NCBI GenBank assembly: GCA_015064695.1
Contig: SVRS01000001.1
Coordinates: forward strand, 109,998-173,997
DNA length: 64,000 nt
DNA from: Oscillospiraceae bacterium
GTDB lineage: Bacteria; Bacillota; Clostridia; Oscillospirales; CAG-272
Reading direction: 5' to 3'
Made by a program: the position numbers and the translations under genes. The notes under the pieces are model-generated. The model was not told the origin of the DNA, searched no databases, and saw nothing but the letters and a program-made list of their open reading frames with translations. How positions within the stretch are numbered: position 1 is the first letter of the stretch; each line of letters begins with the position of its first letter. Shown piece after piece: positions 35,332 to 43,583 of this stretch.

Positions 35332-36459
35332 TTATCCATCATAATCAATCTGAAGCACCATCCCATTCTTCTCCTGAACCTCGCTTGCATCCCCCATTCC
35401 AATATAGAAAGTGCTGTCGTGCCAGGTCAGACTCAAAGGCGGAATCTCGTACGAAAAATTGAATAGTTCGGAAAAGGACGTCACTTTTTGATTGCGATTT
35501 TTCCATACGGATATGGTATACGTTCCATCTTCTTTTTTCTCTCCACACAACACGTACAGAGAATCGTTATAAACACCTATATCGTATACAACAGGATCAT
35601 TTGGGAATACAACACGCGTAAAATTCGCCATATCGTCAGTTGCGTACAGATATCCCGTGGTAAAAAACATGTGCCCCTTGTACTCAACCTTCCCGCCTAT
35701 GATGTGATTGGAGAATTTTACCTGATGGATCTTTTGATACCATTGATTGTCGAATACGAATATCCCGTCCTCATAGCGGTACAGATCGTACACAAGCTCG
35801 CTGTCTCCGTAATAGAATGCCGCATAGAGTGCATCCTCAAAAACAAACAGATCGTACACGCGAACAAATTCACTGCCGGAGGTATCTATCGGTACACCAT
35901 TTTTGTACATCTCTACCGCAGAAAAGGTTTTTCCGTTATCGCCTGAACGCGCAATGGGATACTCGCCGGTAGGAACACCCAAGCCGCAAAATAACCAGCC
36001 ATCGAATTCCACCATATCAAAATTGTGTACGCCGCTTGGAATGGTGCGATGCTTGGTCCACTCGCCATCCGCCAACTCATAGTAGTTTCCGTACGTCCAA
36101 TCCTCGGTCGGATCGACACCGGGGACGATCAATCCATCTTCTATAATACGGAACCGAAAGACCTCCTCGTCGGGAACTGTTCCGCTATTGTGCCATGTAT
36201 TTGTTTCTAAATTGTAAGCCCATATATCCACCGGCCCTGCATTGGTATCATAATCTCCGCCGCCGATATATAGGTTTCCTTCCCATACGATCATATCCCA
36301 CGGACACCGTGCGCGGACTCCATCCGGATATCGGGACGAGGAAGGTACACCAAGTTCTGTGTATGCAATATTCTGTGTGGGTTTTTCGACTGAACATCCT
36401 GCTATATGGAGTAGGCATACAATCAAAAGTGATACGCCAAGGACTCGTTTCATAACCAT
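35332..36459 (-). CDS. Lipoprotein, probable kelch-like beta-propeller
   Basis: Lipobox LLIVCLLHIAGCS; repeated IWEGNLYIGGGDY / VEFDGWLFCGLG / VYNDSLYVLCGE blades. Confidence 0.72.
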   Translation of the reverse strand: MVMKRVLGVSLLIVCLLHIAGCSVEKPTQNIAYTELGVPSSSRYPDGVRARCPWDMIVWEGNLYIGGGDYDTNAGPVDIWAYNLETNTWHNSGTVPDEEVFRFRIIEDGLIVPGVDPTEDWTYGNYYELADGEWTKHRTIPSGVHNFDMVEFDGWLFCGLGVPTGEYPIARSGDNGKTFSAVEMYKNGVPIDTSGSEFVRVYDLFVFEDALYAAFYYGDSELVYDLYRYEDGIFVFDNQWYQKIHQVKFSNHIIGGKVEYKGHMFFTTGYLYATDDMANFTRVVFPNDPVVYDIGVYNDSLYVLCGEKKEDGTYTISVWKNRNQKVTSFSELFNFSYEIPPLSLTWHDSTFYIGMGDASEVQEKNGMVLQIDYDG

Positions 36460-36532
36460 AATCTCCTCTCCCTGCCAGCATGAGGATGAGGGGCCGGGTG
36501 ACGGTGCGTTTGGGTGGTGGGCATACAGAGTC

Positions 36533-36637
36533 TCATCGTCTGATGCGCTCCTCATTCCACTTCTTGTGGGTGAACAGTCTATGGTTGGGCTTTTCGGGCT
36601 GGTATGCCGGGGCCTTGGGGGGAGTGGGGTATTTCAT
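36533..36637 (-). CDS. 34-aa microprotein, internal-deletion derivative of the 36901..37524 family
   Basis: aaggagg RBS then MKYPTPPKAPAYQPEKPNHRLFTHKKWNEERIRR*; N-terminus resembles MNPEQIPPSKTYEPEKINYRRL, C-terminus resembles YSHYYWQEHRIRR. Confidence 0.55.
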   Translation of the reverse strand: MKYPTPPKAPAYQPEKPNHRLFTHKKWNEERIRR

Positions 36638-36728
36638 GGTGTTCCTCCTTCAAAAAAGTGTGCTCGTGGTGGTATTCGATCGTATATGGTAACAGGTAAA
36701 ACTTCACATTTTCGTTTGAGCCTGAACC

Positions 36729-36842
36729 GTCATCCTGAGCGGAGCTGCAACGCGGCGGAGTCGAAGGATCTCAGTCCCGGCAAGAGATCCTTCGACTTCA
36801 CTCCGCGGTGTCAGGCACGCGCTCCGTTCCGCTCGGGATGAC
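36729..36842. repeat. Long imperfect palindromic intergenic repeat
   Basis: GTCATCCTGAGCGGAGC...GGAGTCGAAGGATCTC / GAGATCCTTCGACTT...GCTCGGGATGAC. Confidence 0.85.
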
Positions 36843-36900
36843 CGCTTGACCGAAACCGACGATGTACGGCAGTTCGCCTCGACGGTCAGGCAGGGACGTC

Positions 36901-37524
36901 TTACCGTCTGATCCGATGCTCCTGCCAGTAGTAATGGGAATACCGACGGCCGATATAGTGGAAGGCGAACAGGATGCCCATGCCGATGAGCATACCGATC
37001 AGGGGATTCTGAAAGGGCTCGCAAAAGCCGATGAAGCCGATGAAGACCTTTTCGATGGGCAAGGCCAGGGCATAGCGGTAGCCGTAGCCCCACATGTAGA
37101 GGGAGATGAGGTAGAAGACCGTGGGAATGATCCACAGCACCCCGGCGGTCAGGGCGCAGACCAGGGACTCGGTCAGGGCCAGGCGGCGGTAGCGGGCCGC
37201 TCCCTCACGGACGCCCATGACGCCCCGCAGCTCGATGGAGGTGGCGTCCAGGAAGGCCCGTCTGCGGGCGGCGTTCTTGAAGTAGATGCCCGCAAAAATG
37301 ACACCCATGATGCAGAGAAAGACCAGCGACGTGATAAACGAGGAAAACCAGGTATCCATATCGGGCTCGCCCTTGACCATGGTTTGGCTACCCGAGAGGT
37401 CGAACAGCAGCCAGCTGACACCGTGGTAGACCAGCATGAGCAGGAGGGTGTTCAGAGACAGACGCCGGTAGTTGATCTTTTCGGGCTCATAGGTCTTGGA
37501 CGGGGGAATTTGTTCGGGATTCAT
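36901..37524 (-). CDS. Hypothetical multi-pass membrane protein, PadR-linked
   Basis: Intact ORF with hydrophobic segments; overlaps upstream gene. Confidence 0.75.
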   Translation of the reverse strand: MNPEQIPPSKTYEPEKINYRRLSLNTLLLMLVYHGVSWLLFDLSGSQTMVKGEPDMDTWFSSFITSLVFLCIMGVIFAGIYFKNAARRRAFLDATSIELRGVMGVREGAARYRRLALTESLVCALTAGVLWIIPTVFYLISLYMWGYGYRYALALPIEKVFIGFIGFCEPFQNPLIGMLIGMGILFAFHYIGRRYSHYYWQEHRIRR

Positions 37525-38483
37525 AGAGTTTTCTCCTTTTGGCTTGTGAGATGGGCGGCGAAGGAATTCGCGTCGTGAAGGGTGAAATCGTAGACGCGGT
37601 CGCCGTTGCCGACGTATTCAAAGGTGCTCCCCTTGAGGTAGCGGATCTCGGAGGGGACGGGATTGAGCAGCAGGATGCGCTCCACGCGGGAGGTGTCCTG
37701 CTCCACTTGGATGGGGAAATGGAGGGTGTGGAAGGATTGATTCTCGTAGGTCTGGTCGCCGGTTCTGGAATTGAAGAAAATGGAATAGCCGTGGCGTCCC
37801 CAAAAGCGGGCGGCCTGGCCGTGGACCGTGGTGAGGGTATAGGCGAAGCTGTCCAGCAGGTCCAGGTGGGCGTGGCGGTTGTGGATGGCCAAAAAGTGGA
37901 CGCAGTAGGTCACGGTGGGGGTCTCGATCAGCCATTCGGGACGGCGGGTGGGGATGAATACCGACCGAATGGGGGAGGCCTGGCGGTGTAGCTCAAAGCC
38001 CTGCTGACGGCACAGGCGGCGGAGGCGGACGGTATGCTTGATGCGGAGGATCAAGGAGCGGGCATACCGCAGGGGAGCCAGGCCGAAGACGATGAAGAAG
38101 GGAATGAGGTGGGTGATGGGGAGGCTTTCGGGCAATCCAAAGGCCCACAGGATACTCCCGACTATGAATGCGGCGATGGCACGGAGGGCCAGGAGGGCCA
38201 GATTTTTGCCCAGGTCGGGCGGGATGCGGTTATGGACGGCGCAGAGGGCGTGGCAGAGGTTGTCGGTATTTCCCATGGAGGCAAGGGCTTGGGTTACCGC
38301 TTGGCTTTCGGGGACGCCCTGCAGCATCAGACGGTAGGCGTGGTCCTCGGCGTGCTCGCAGAGCTCCTGCTCCACGGCGTAGCGTACCCGCGTGGGGCGG
38401 ACACTGCGGCAAACCGTGGCGGCGAAGAGCTGGATCTCCCGCAGGGAGGTCTCGCTGATGATTTCAGTCATGGGCTCACTCAT
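37521..38483 (-). CDS. Permease-prefix-domain-like membrane protein
   Basis: RYAVEQELCEHAEDHAYRLMLQGVPESQAVTQALASMGN N-terminus, overlaps padR. Confidence 0.78.
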   Translation of the reverse strand: MSEPMTEIISETSLREIQLFAATVCRSVRPTRVRYAVEQELCEHAEDHAYRLMLQGVPESQAVTQALASMGNTDNLCHALCAVHNRIPPDLGKNLALLALRAIAAFIVGSILWAFGLPESLPITHLIPFFIVFGLAPLRYARSLILRIKHTVRLRRLCRQQGFELHRQASPIRSVFIPTRRPEWLIETPTVTYCVHFLAIHNRHAHLDLLDSFAYTLTTVHGQAARFWGRHGYSIFFNSRTGDQTYENQSFHTLHFPIQVEQDTSRVERILLLNPVPSEIRYLKGSTFEYVGNGDRVYDFTLHDANSFAAHLTSQKEKTL

Positions 38484-38826
38484 GAGCGGAATCCTTTCTG
38501 TGGGCAAACAGGACGTCGGAGACACCCTCGGTGAAGGTAGCCCACTCCTCCAGGCGGAGGCTTAGTTGAAGACGGCCCTTGGCGGTGATGCGGTAGTATT
38601 TCCGCTCCTTGCCAAGCTCGCTGATCTGACGGTAGGACTCCAGCAGGCCATCCTTCTCCATGGCGTGGAGGATGGGGTAGAGGGAGCCCTCGCTCATGTG
38701 GAAAACGTTCTTGGACCGCTCCTCGATTTCACGGATGATGCGGTAGCCGTACATATCTTCCTCTCCCAGCAGGCCCAGGACCATGATGCCCGTGGAGCCT
38801 TTGAGAAGTTCCTTATTGATTTTCAT
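38476..38826 (-). CDS. PadR family transcriptional regulator
   Basis: GSTGIMVLGLLGEEDMYGYRIIREIEERSKNVFHMSEGSLYPILHAMEKDGLLESYRQ. Confidence 0.95.
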   Translation of the reverse strand: MKINKELLKGSTGIMVLGLLGEEDMYGYRIIREIEERSKNVFHMSEGSLYPILHAMEKDGLLESYRQISELGKERKYYRITAKGRLQLSLRLEEWATFTEGVSDVLFAHRKDSAHE

Positions 38827-38921
38827 AACGTAATCTCCTTTCTTTGTGGCGGATCATGATGCATCGTAATCCGACATATACATTGTAGCACAAAAGCGGA
38901 GCTTTGTCAAGGGGGGAAAAT

Positions 38922-38960
38922 GAAAAAAAGCATCCCACAGGCAAAAAACCTGTGGGATGC
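38922..38960 (-). terminator. Rho-independent terminator of the GH43-like operon
   Basis: GCATCCCACAGG-ttttttg-CCTGTGGGATGC followed by TTTTTTT on the reverse strand. Confidence 0.85.
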
Positions 38961-39021
38961 GTTGGAATATCCATTCTGAATCAAAATCTTTGAGCCGCCG
39001 GAGGCACGCTCTTCCCCGAAA

Positions 39022-40035
39022 TCACGAATGGGCCAGGGCGATGAAGCGCTCGCCCTTGGTGTTGACTGCGCAGTAGAAGTGGTAGTTGACCCCCTCGTGG
39101 CGGATGAACCAGGGCTTGTGGGCGTGGACGTTCTCCCACTCCAGGGTGGGGGCGACGAGGGGCTCGCCGTCCCAGACCGTCCAGTGGACCAGGTCGTAGG
39201 AGCAGGCGAAGGTGTCAAAGGCTCCGCTTCCTGCATTGAAACGGAAGAACAGCATGACGTAGAGGTCCCCCATCTTGACGATCTGGGGGTCACCCGTGAT
39301 GAGAGTCCCGGGCTGGGTCTCGATGAGGTCCAGCACGGCGCGGTCGCCGTAACGCTCGAAGTACTCGCCGTCCTCCGAGACGGCCAGGAAGATGCGCTCC
39401 CGATTGTCCTCTCCCTTGGCGTTGTAGATATTGACGTAGGGATACCCCGTGGTGTGGGCCTCGTCGAAGAACAGGAAGCTCTTGTAGAGGGTCTTGTTCT
39501 CGAAGGGGCGGCTGTCGGGATCCTCGGGGCGGAGGATGGGCTCGGGGAAGCGGGTAAAGGCGTTGGGATTCGTGGGATCCTCGCTACGGGCCAGGCCCAT
39601 GTAGAGGGGATCGGGCTCGTAGCCGTCGCTGTTGCCTGCCAGGTAGGAGATGTGGTAAGCGCCCGCCACCTGCTCCAGCTCGCAGGCACCCTCGAAGTCG
39701 ATGGAGGGGTAGGCGGCGTAGCCCGCGCACTGCTTGCTGTCCCAGCGATTCAAGTCGTTGCGGCGGAAGATGGCGCCCACGTACTCCCAGTTCTTCAGGT
39801 CCGAGGACCTGGCCATGTGGGTCTCGTAGCCCGACATGCCTGTGTCCTTGGAAATGGAGATGAAGTACATGTAGAACATCCCGTCCTTGCGGAAGACCGT
39901 GGGGCTGTCGGTCCAGTCGTTGTCGAGCTTCATGACAGCACCGTATTTTACGGGGGTCTTGATGGCGTTGTAGGTCTGCTCCATCACCTCGGGGGGAACG
40001 GAGGCGGGCAGGCTGGTGGTTTTGAAGGGAAGCAT
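39022..40035 (-). CDS. Glycoside hydrolase family 43-like five-bladed propeller protein (no signal peptide)
   Basis: DNDWTDSPTVFRKDGMFYMYFISISKD...MARSSDLKNWEYVG...GDPQIVKMGDLYVMLFF. Confidence 0.75.
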   Translation of the reverse strand: MLPFKTTSLPASVPPEVMEQTYNAIKTPVKYGAVMKLDNDWTDSPTVFRKDGMFYMYFISISKDTGMSGYETHMARSSDLKNWEYVGAIFRRNDLNRWDSKQCAGYAAYPSIDFEGACELEQVAGAYHISYLAGNSDGYEPDPLYMGLARSEDPTNPNAFTRFPEPILRPEDPDSRPFENKTLYKSFLFFDEAHTTGYPYVNIYNAKGEDNRERIFLAVSEDGEYFERYGDRAVLDLIETQPGTLITGDPQIVKMGDLYVMLFFRFNAGSGAFDTFACSYDLVHWTVWDGEPLVAPTLEWENVHAHKPWFIRHEGVNYHFYCAVNTKGERFIALAHS

Positions 40036-40074
40036 TCGGATACCTCCGGATTGACTGGATTCGGGAATGGGGGA

Positions 40075-41565
40075 TCAATCCTGCTCTGCGAGTCCGTCCA
40101 GCTTGCGCATCAGGACCGTGAGTCGATTCTTCAGGGTTTTGAGGGATATTCTGTACGTAGAGGTAACGGTGTTCTGCTTGCTCAAAATGATGTCGCGGAA
40201 GGGGTTCTGGAAGCCGCTCAAGGCATCGGTGTAGAAGATACCCGAGTCGGTGGTGAGGCTGTTGATGATCAGATCCATCATGACGGAGGACTGGGGGTCC
40301 TGAACGATCTTGGTGCGCAGGGTCTCCTCATAGTACACGGGCTTAACCACCTTATAGCCGGTGGAGGAGAGGGCCTCCAGTGTGGCAGAGATCATGTCCA
40401 GGCGATCCCCTGCCGTGGTGGGTACGGCAACGACCGAGAAGCGGTCGTGGAGCATGGTGTGATATTCCTTCTGGGTCTCATCGTACTTGGGCATGGGGAC
40501 GATACCGAACTTGTCGGTCATGTTGCGGAACGTTTCCCGCTCAAGGCCCATGATGCGGATGGTGGCCATGGCACCATTGCCCTCCGCGAACATATCGCAG
40601 CAGCCGTCCATGTGTTCATCGGCGCCGTACGTGTCGAAGATGTAGGCGGAGTCATCGGTTTCGTAGTACAGCTCCAGAACCTTCTCGGCCACGCCGTGGA
40701 GCTTTCCCGACTCAAAGACGATGGTAAAATCGCCGTCCTCGTCACGGGCGAGAATATCCACCTCGCAGGATGCCCAGTAGGGGTCCACGCTGATGTGCTG
40801 CGTAGATATGTATCCATATATGTCGCCCTCCTGGTCTTGGATGCCGTTGCCGTCGTCGCGATGGAAAACGGGGACCAGGGAGATCTGCTTATCCAGGGTC
40901 CAGGTGCCATCCTCCACGTATTCGTAGAGGTACTTCTGGCCCGCATCGTCAAAGAGCTTTTGGTTAAACACGGTGGCGTAGGCGAAGCGGTAGATAGACA
41001 GGAGCATGGAGCCGGTCAGCACGTATTGGGTACCCTTATAAAGAGTGGCATCGTTGAGGCCCTCAGACCACCAGGGCTGATCGAAATCAATGTATTCGCT
41101 ATCGCGGAGGTTTGCATAAATACCGCGAGGTGTCTGACCGAGGGTAATGAAGCAGGCAGCGGAGATGACGTCATACTCATGGGTGCCTGCATTAACAGCC
41201 AGCTCTACTTCCTCGCAGGGCTCGTCCTTGTCGGGAACATTGGCAATCTTGATGCGCAAACGATCCTCAACGATCTTGTTGCGTTCGTAAACCGCGTCGT
41301 TGATGGGCTCACCGTTTATGTTGTCGATCCAGATCTCGCGATCGTACCAACCGTCACGGTCGCGGCTGATGAAGGTGATCGTCTCGCCGCCGTAGTTCAG
41401 GTTGTCGGGGAGCTTATCGGTCAGCTCGGTTTCTCCATCGGCGGCGGAGGTGGATTGGCCGGGCTTTTTGGTTTCGGCGGGGGGCTCGTCTCCGTTGGCG
41501 CAGGCGGTCAGAGTGCTTGTCAGCATGAGAGCTACAAGAAGGGATGCGAGAATGCGATGGGCTTT
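40075..41565 (-). CDS. Extracellular solute-binding-like lipoprotein (paralogue 1)
   Basis: Lipobox LTSTLTACANG; NDAVYERNK...AVNAGTHEYDV...GIVPMPKYDE. Confidence 0.82.
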   Translation of the reverse strand, partial: KAHRILASLLVALMLTSTLTACANGDEPPAETKKPGQSTSAADGETELTDKLPDNLNYGGETITFISRDRDGWYDREIWIDNINGEPINDAVYERNKIVEDRLRIKIANVPDKDEPCEEVELAVNAGTHEYDVISAACFITLGQTPRGIYANLRDSEYIDFDQPWWSEGLNDATLYKGTQYVLTGSMLLSIYRFAYATVFNQKLFDDAGQKYLYEYVEDGTWTLDKQISLVPVFHRDDGNGIQDQEGDIYGYISTQHISVDPYWASCEVDILARDEDGDFTIVFESGKLHGVAEKVLELYYETDDSAYIFDTYGADEHMDGCCDMFAEGNGAMATIRIMGLERETFRNMTDKFGIVPMPKYDETQKEYHTMLHDRFSVVAVPTTAGDRLDMISATLEALSSTGYKVVKPVYYEETLRTKIVQDPQSSVMMDLIINSLTTDSGIFYTDALSGFQNPFRDIILSKQNTVTSTYRISLKTLKNRLTVLMRKLDGLAEQD

Positions 41566-41594
41566 CATGGTGAACCTCCGTGTTTTTTTCATTA

Positions 41595-41623
41595 ATTATA
41601 GCAGGATTGGTCGGATTTGTCAA
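41595..41623 (-). promoter_or_regulatory. Promoter of the 40075..41565 gene
   Basis: Reverse strand TTGACA-17 nt-TATAAT with TGC extended -10. Confidence 0.78.
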
Positions 41624-41673
41624 GGGGAAACATCGGAAATCCCCCTGCCGAGGGGGGCAGAGGGATTTGATGG

Positions 41674-41938
41674 TTATTTCGCATCGAAGAGCATTTTGTT
41701 CAGCTTCCTGTTGAGGCCGGTCGTCTGGTTCTTCATTTGCTTGGAGACGGACTTAAAGCGAGAGGCGGTATCGTTTATGCCGCCCTGCATCAGTCCTCGG
41801 AACTGATCGTGAAAGCTCCCCAAAAATTCGCAGTACAGGAGGCCTGCGCCTCGTCATACTTAGGCATGGGAATCACGCCGAGCTTGGATTCCATATACGG
41901 CGTCGTTGACCGGTTCGCTGATGATCCATATGACGTTA
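41674..41938 (-). pseudogene. Collapsed relic of a fourth solute-binding lipoprotein paralogue
   Basis: Fragments EPVNDAVY, LGVIPMPKYDE and FRGLMQGGINDTASRFKSVSKQMKNQTTGLNRKLNKMLFDAK* match N-terminal, middle and C-terminal parts of flanking paralogues. Confidence 0.82.
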
Positions 41939-43468
41939 TCAGGACCGTGATCCCTGAGCTGCCTGCTTGGCGGCGACCTTGTCCAGCTTTTGGATCATAT
42001 TGGTCAAGCTCTTCCTGGCGGCCAAGTCCTTGGCACGGTAGATGGAGACGGTGTTGTTGACGCCGCTGGACACGATGGAGCGGAGGGAACCGTTGAAGCC
42101 GTTGAGGGCGGAGTTATAGAGAATACCGGCATCCACGTGGATACTGTCGATGACCAACTCCATCATCTCCGAGGACTGGGGATCCTGGGCAATCTTGGTG
42201 CGCAGGGTTTCCTCGTAATAGACGGGCTTGACAATCGTGTAGCTGGCGGAGCCCATGGCCTCGAGAACTGCGCTGACTTCCTCCAGGCGATCACCGGATA
42301 TGGTGGTGGGGATGCCTATGACGGTGAACTGATCGTGGAGGTATGTATAGTAGCGGTCCTGTGCCTGATTGTATTTGGGCATGGGCACGACACCGAATTG
42401 ATCCTCCATATTCCGCACGGATGCGTTTTCCAGCTCCAGAACGCGGAGGGTAGCCATGGCGGCGTAGCCCTTGGAGAACATATCGCGGATCTCGTCTTGC
42501 TCGGCGTCCCAAGTCCGTTTGGGCAGGCAGAGCACGGCGTTATCGGTGTGGTGATACAGCTCGATCAGCTTTTCGGCTACGTCGTGCAGCTTACCCGAAT
42601 CGAATACCAGCGTGAAATCTCCATCGGCGTCCTTTTGGACGATATCCACCTTGCAGGAGCTCCAATAGGGGTCAATGCTGAGCACGTTACTGCTGATGAG
42701 ACCGTAAACGTCGCCGTCCCTGTCCTGGTTGCCGTTGCCGTCATCCTTATGGAACAGGGGGACCAGCTCAATCTGCTTATCCAAGGTCCAGGTACCGTCC
42801 TCCACGTATTTGTAGAGGAAGGGCTGCTCGGCGTTGGTAAACAGGCTTTGGTTGAAGACCGTCACGAAGGAGAAGCGGTAGACGGACAGGAGCATGGAAC
42901 CGGTGGTGAGATACAGGCTGTTGCGGTATTCCAGTACCTCATTGATACCTTGGGTCCACCAGGGCTTGGTCAGGTCCAAATATTCGGTGTTCATCAGGTT
43001 CACGAAGATTCCGCGCAGGGCCTGATCGGTGGACGTGAGGCAGGCGGCGGCCATGATGTCGTACTCGTGAGTACCGGCATTGACGGCGAGGGCGACCTTA
43101 TTGGGGACGGCACTGTAATCCGAGTTGTTGTCCTCAATGCTGTTGATGGTCACGCTCAGCCGCTCCTCTACGGCCTTGTTCCGCTCGTAGACGGCATCGT
43201 TGACGGGCTCACTTCGGAGACTCTCCACGGCGATTTCGCCCGAGGTCCAGCCCTCCTGATAGCGGCTGATGATGGAGATCTCGTCACCGCCGTAGTCGAG
43301 GTTATCGGGGAGATTGTCGGTCAGCTCGGTCTCGCCCTCGACGGAGGAGGTGGACTGGCCGGAGTCTTTTGTTTCGGCGGGGGTATCTTCGCCGTTGGCG
43401 CAGGCGGTCAGAGCGCCCGTTAGCAGGAGGGCGGCAAGGAGGGATGTGAGAATGCGGTTGACTTTCAT
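41939..43468 (-). CDS. Extracellular solute-binding-like lipoprotein (paralogue 2)
   Basis: MKVNRILTSLLAALLLTGALTACANG lipobox; NDAVYERNK, AVNAGTHEYDI, GVVPMPKYNQ. Confidence 0.82.
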   Translation of the reverse strand: MKVNRILTSLLAALLLTGALTACANGEDTPAETKDSGQSTSSVEGETELTDNLPDNLDYGGDEISIISRYQEGWTSGEIAVESLRSEPVNDAVYERNKAVEERLSVTINSIEDNNSDYSAVPNKVALAVNAGTHEYDIMAAACLTSTDQALRGIFVNLMNTEYLDLTKPWWTQGINEVLEYRNSLYLTTGSMLLSVYRFSFVTVFNQSLFTNAEQPFLYKYVEDGTWTLDKQIELVPLFHKDDGNGNQDRDGDVYGLISSNVLSIDPYWSSCKVDIVQKDADGDFTLVFDSGKLHDVAEKLIELYHHTDNAVLCLPKRTWDAEQDEIRDMFSKGYAAMATLRVLELENASVRNMEDQFGVVPMPKYNQAQDRYYTYLHDQFTVIGIPTTISGDRLEEVSAVLEAMGSASYTIVKPVYYEETLRTKIAQDPQSSEMMELVIDSIHVDAGILYNSALNGFNGSLRSIVSSGVNNTVSIYRAKDLAARKSLTNMIQKLDKVAAKQAAQGSRS

Positions 43469-43503
43469 GGGAAACCTCCGTAATGTTTTTATATTCCTCT
43501 TAA

Positions 43504-43532
43504 TTATAGCAGGATTGGTCGGCTTTGTCAAG
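43504..43532 (-). promoter_or_regulatory. Promoter of the 41939..43468 gene
   Basis: TTGACA-17 nt-TATAAT; spacer almost identical to that at 41595..41623. Confidence 0.78.
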
Positions 43533-43548
43533 GGGGGCACCGAAAATC

Positions 43549-43570
43549 CCCCTGCCGGGGGGCAGGGGGA
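43549..43570 (-). terminator. Putative terminator after the 43584 gene
   Basis: TCCCCCTGCC-cccc-GGCAGGGGGA. Confidence 0.5.
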
Positions 43571-43583
43571 TCGATGGGGAGAC

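Noticed and set aside
38881-39010. Possible small gene between padR and the GH43-like gene
   Set aside because: Contains only a promoter-like region, a clear terminator and the dispersed GCCGCCGGAGGCACGCTC motif.
39028-41595. Very long + strand ORF (855 aa) antisense to the GH43-like and SBP genes
   Set aside because: Composition is typical of antisense of GC-biased genes (rich in V, G, H, L); it spans two well-supported reverse genes and their intergenic region.
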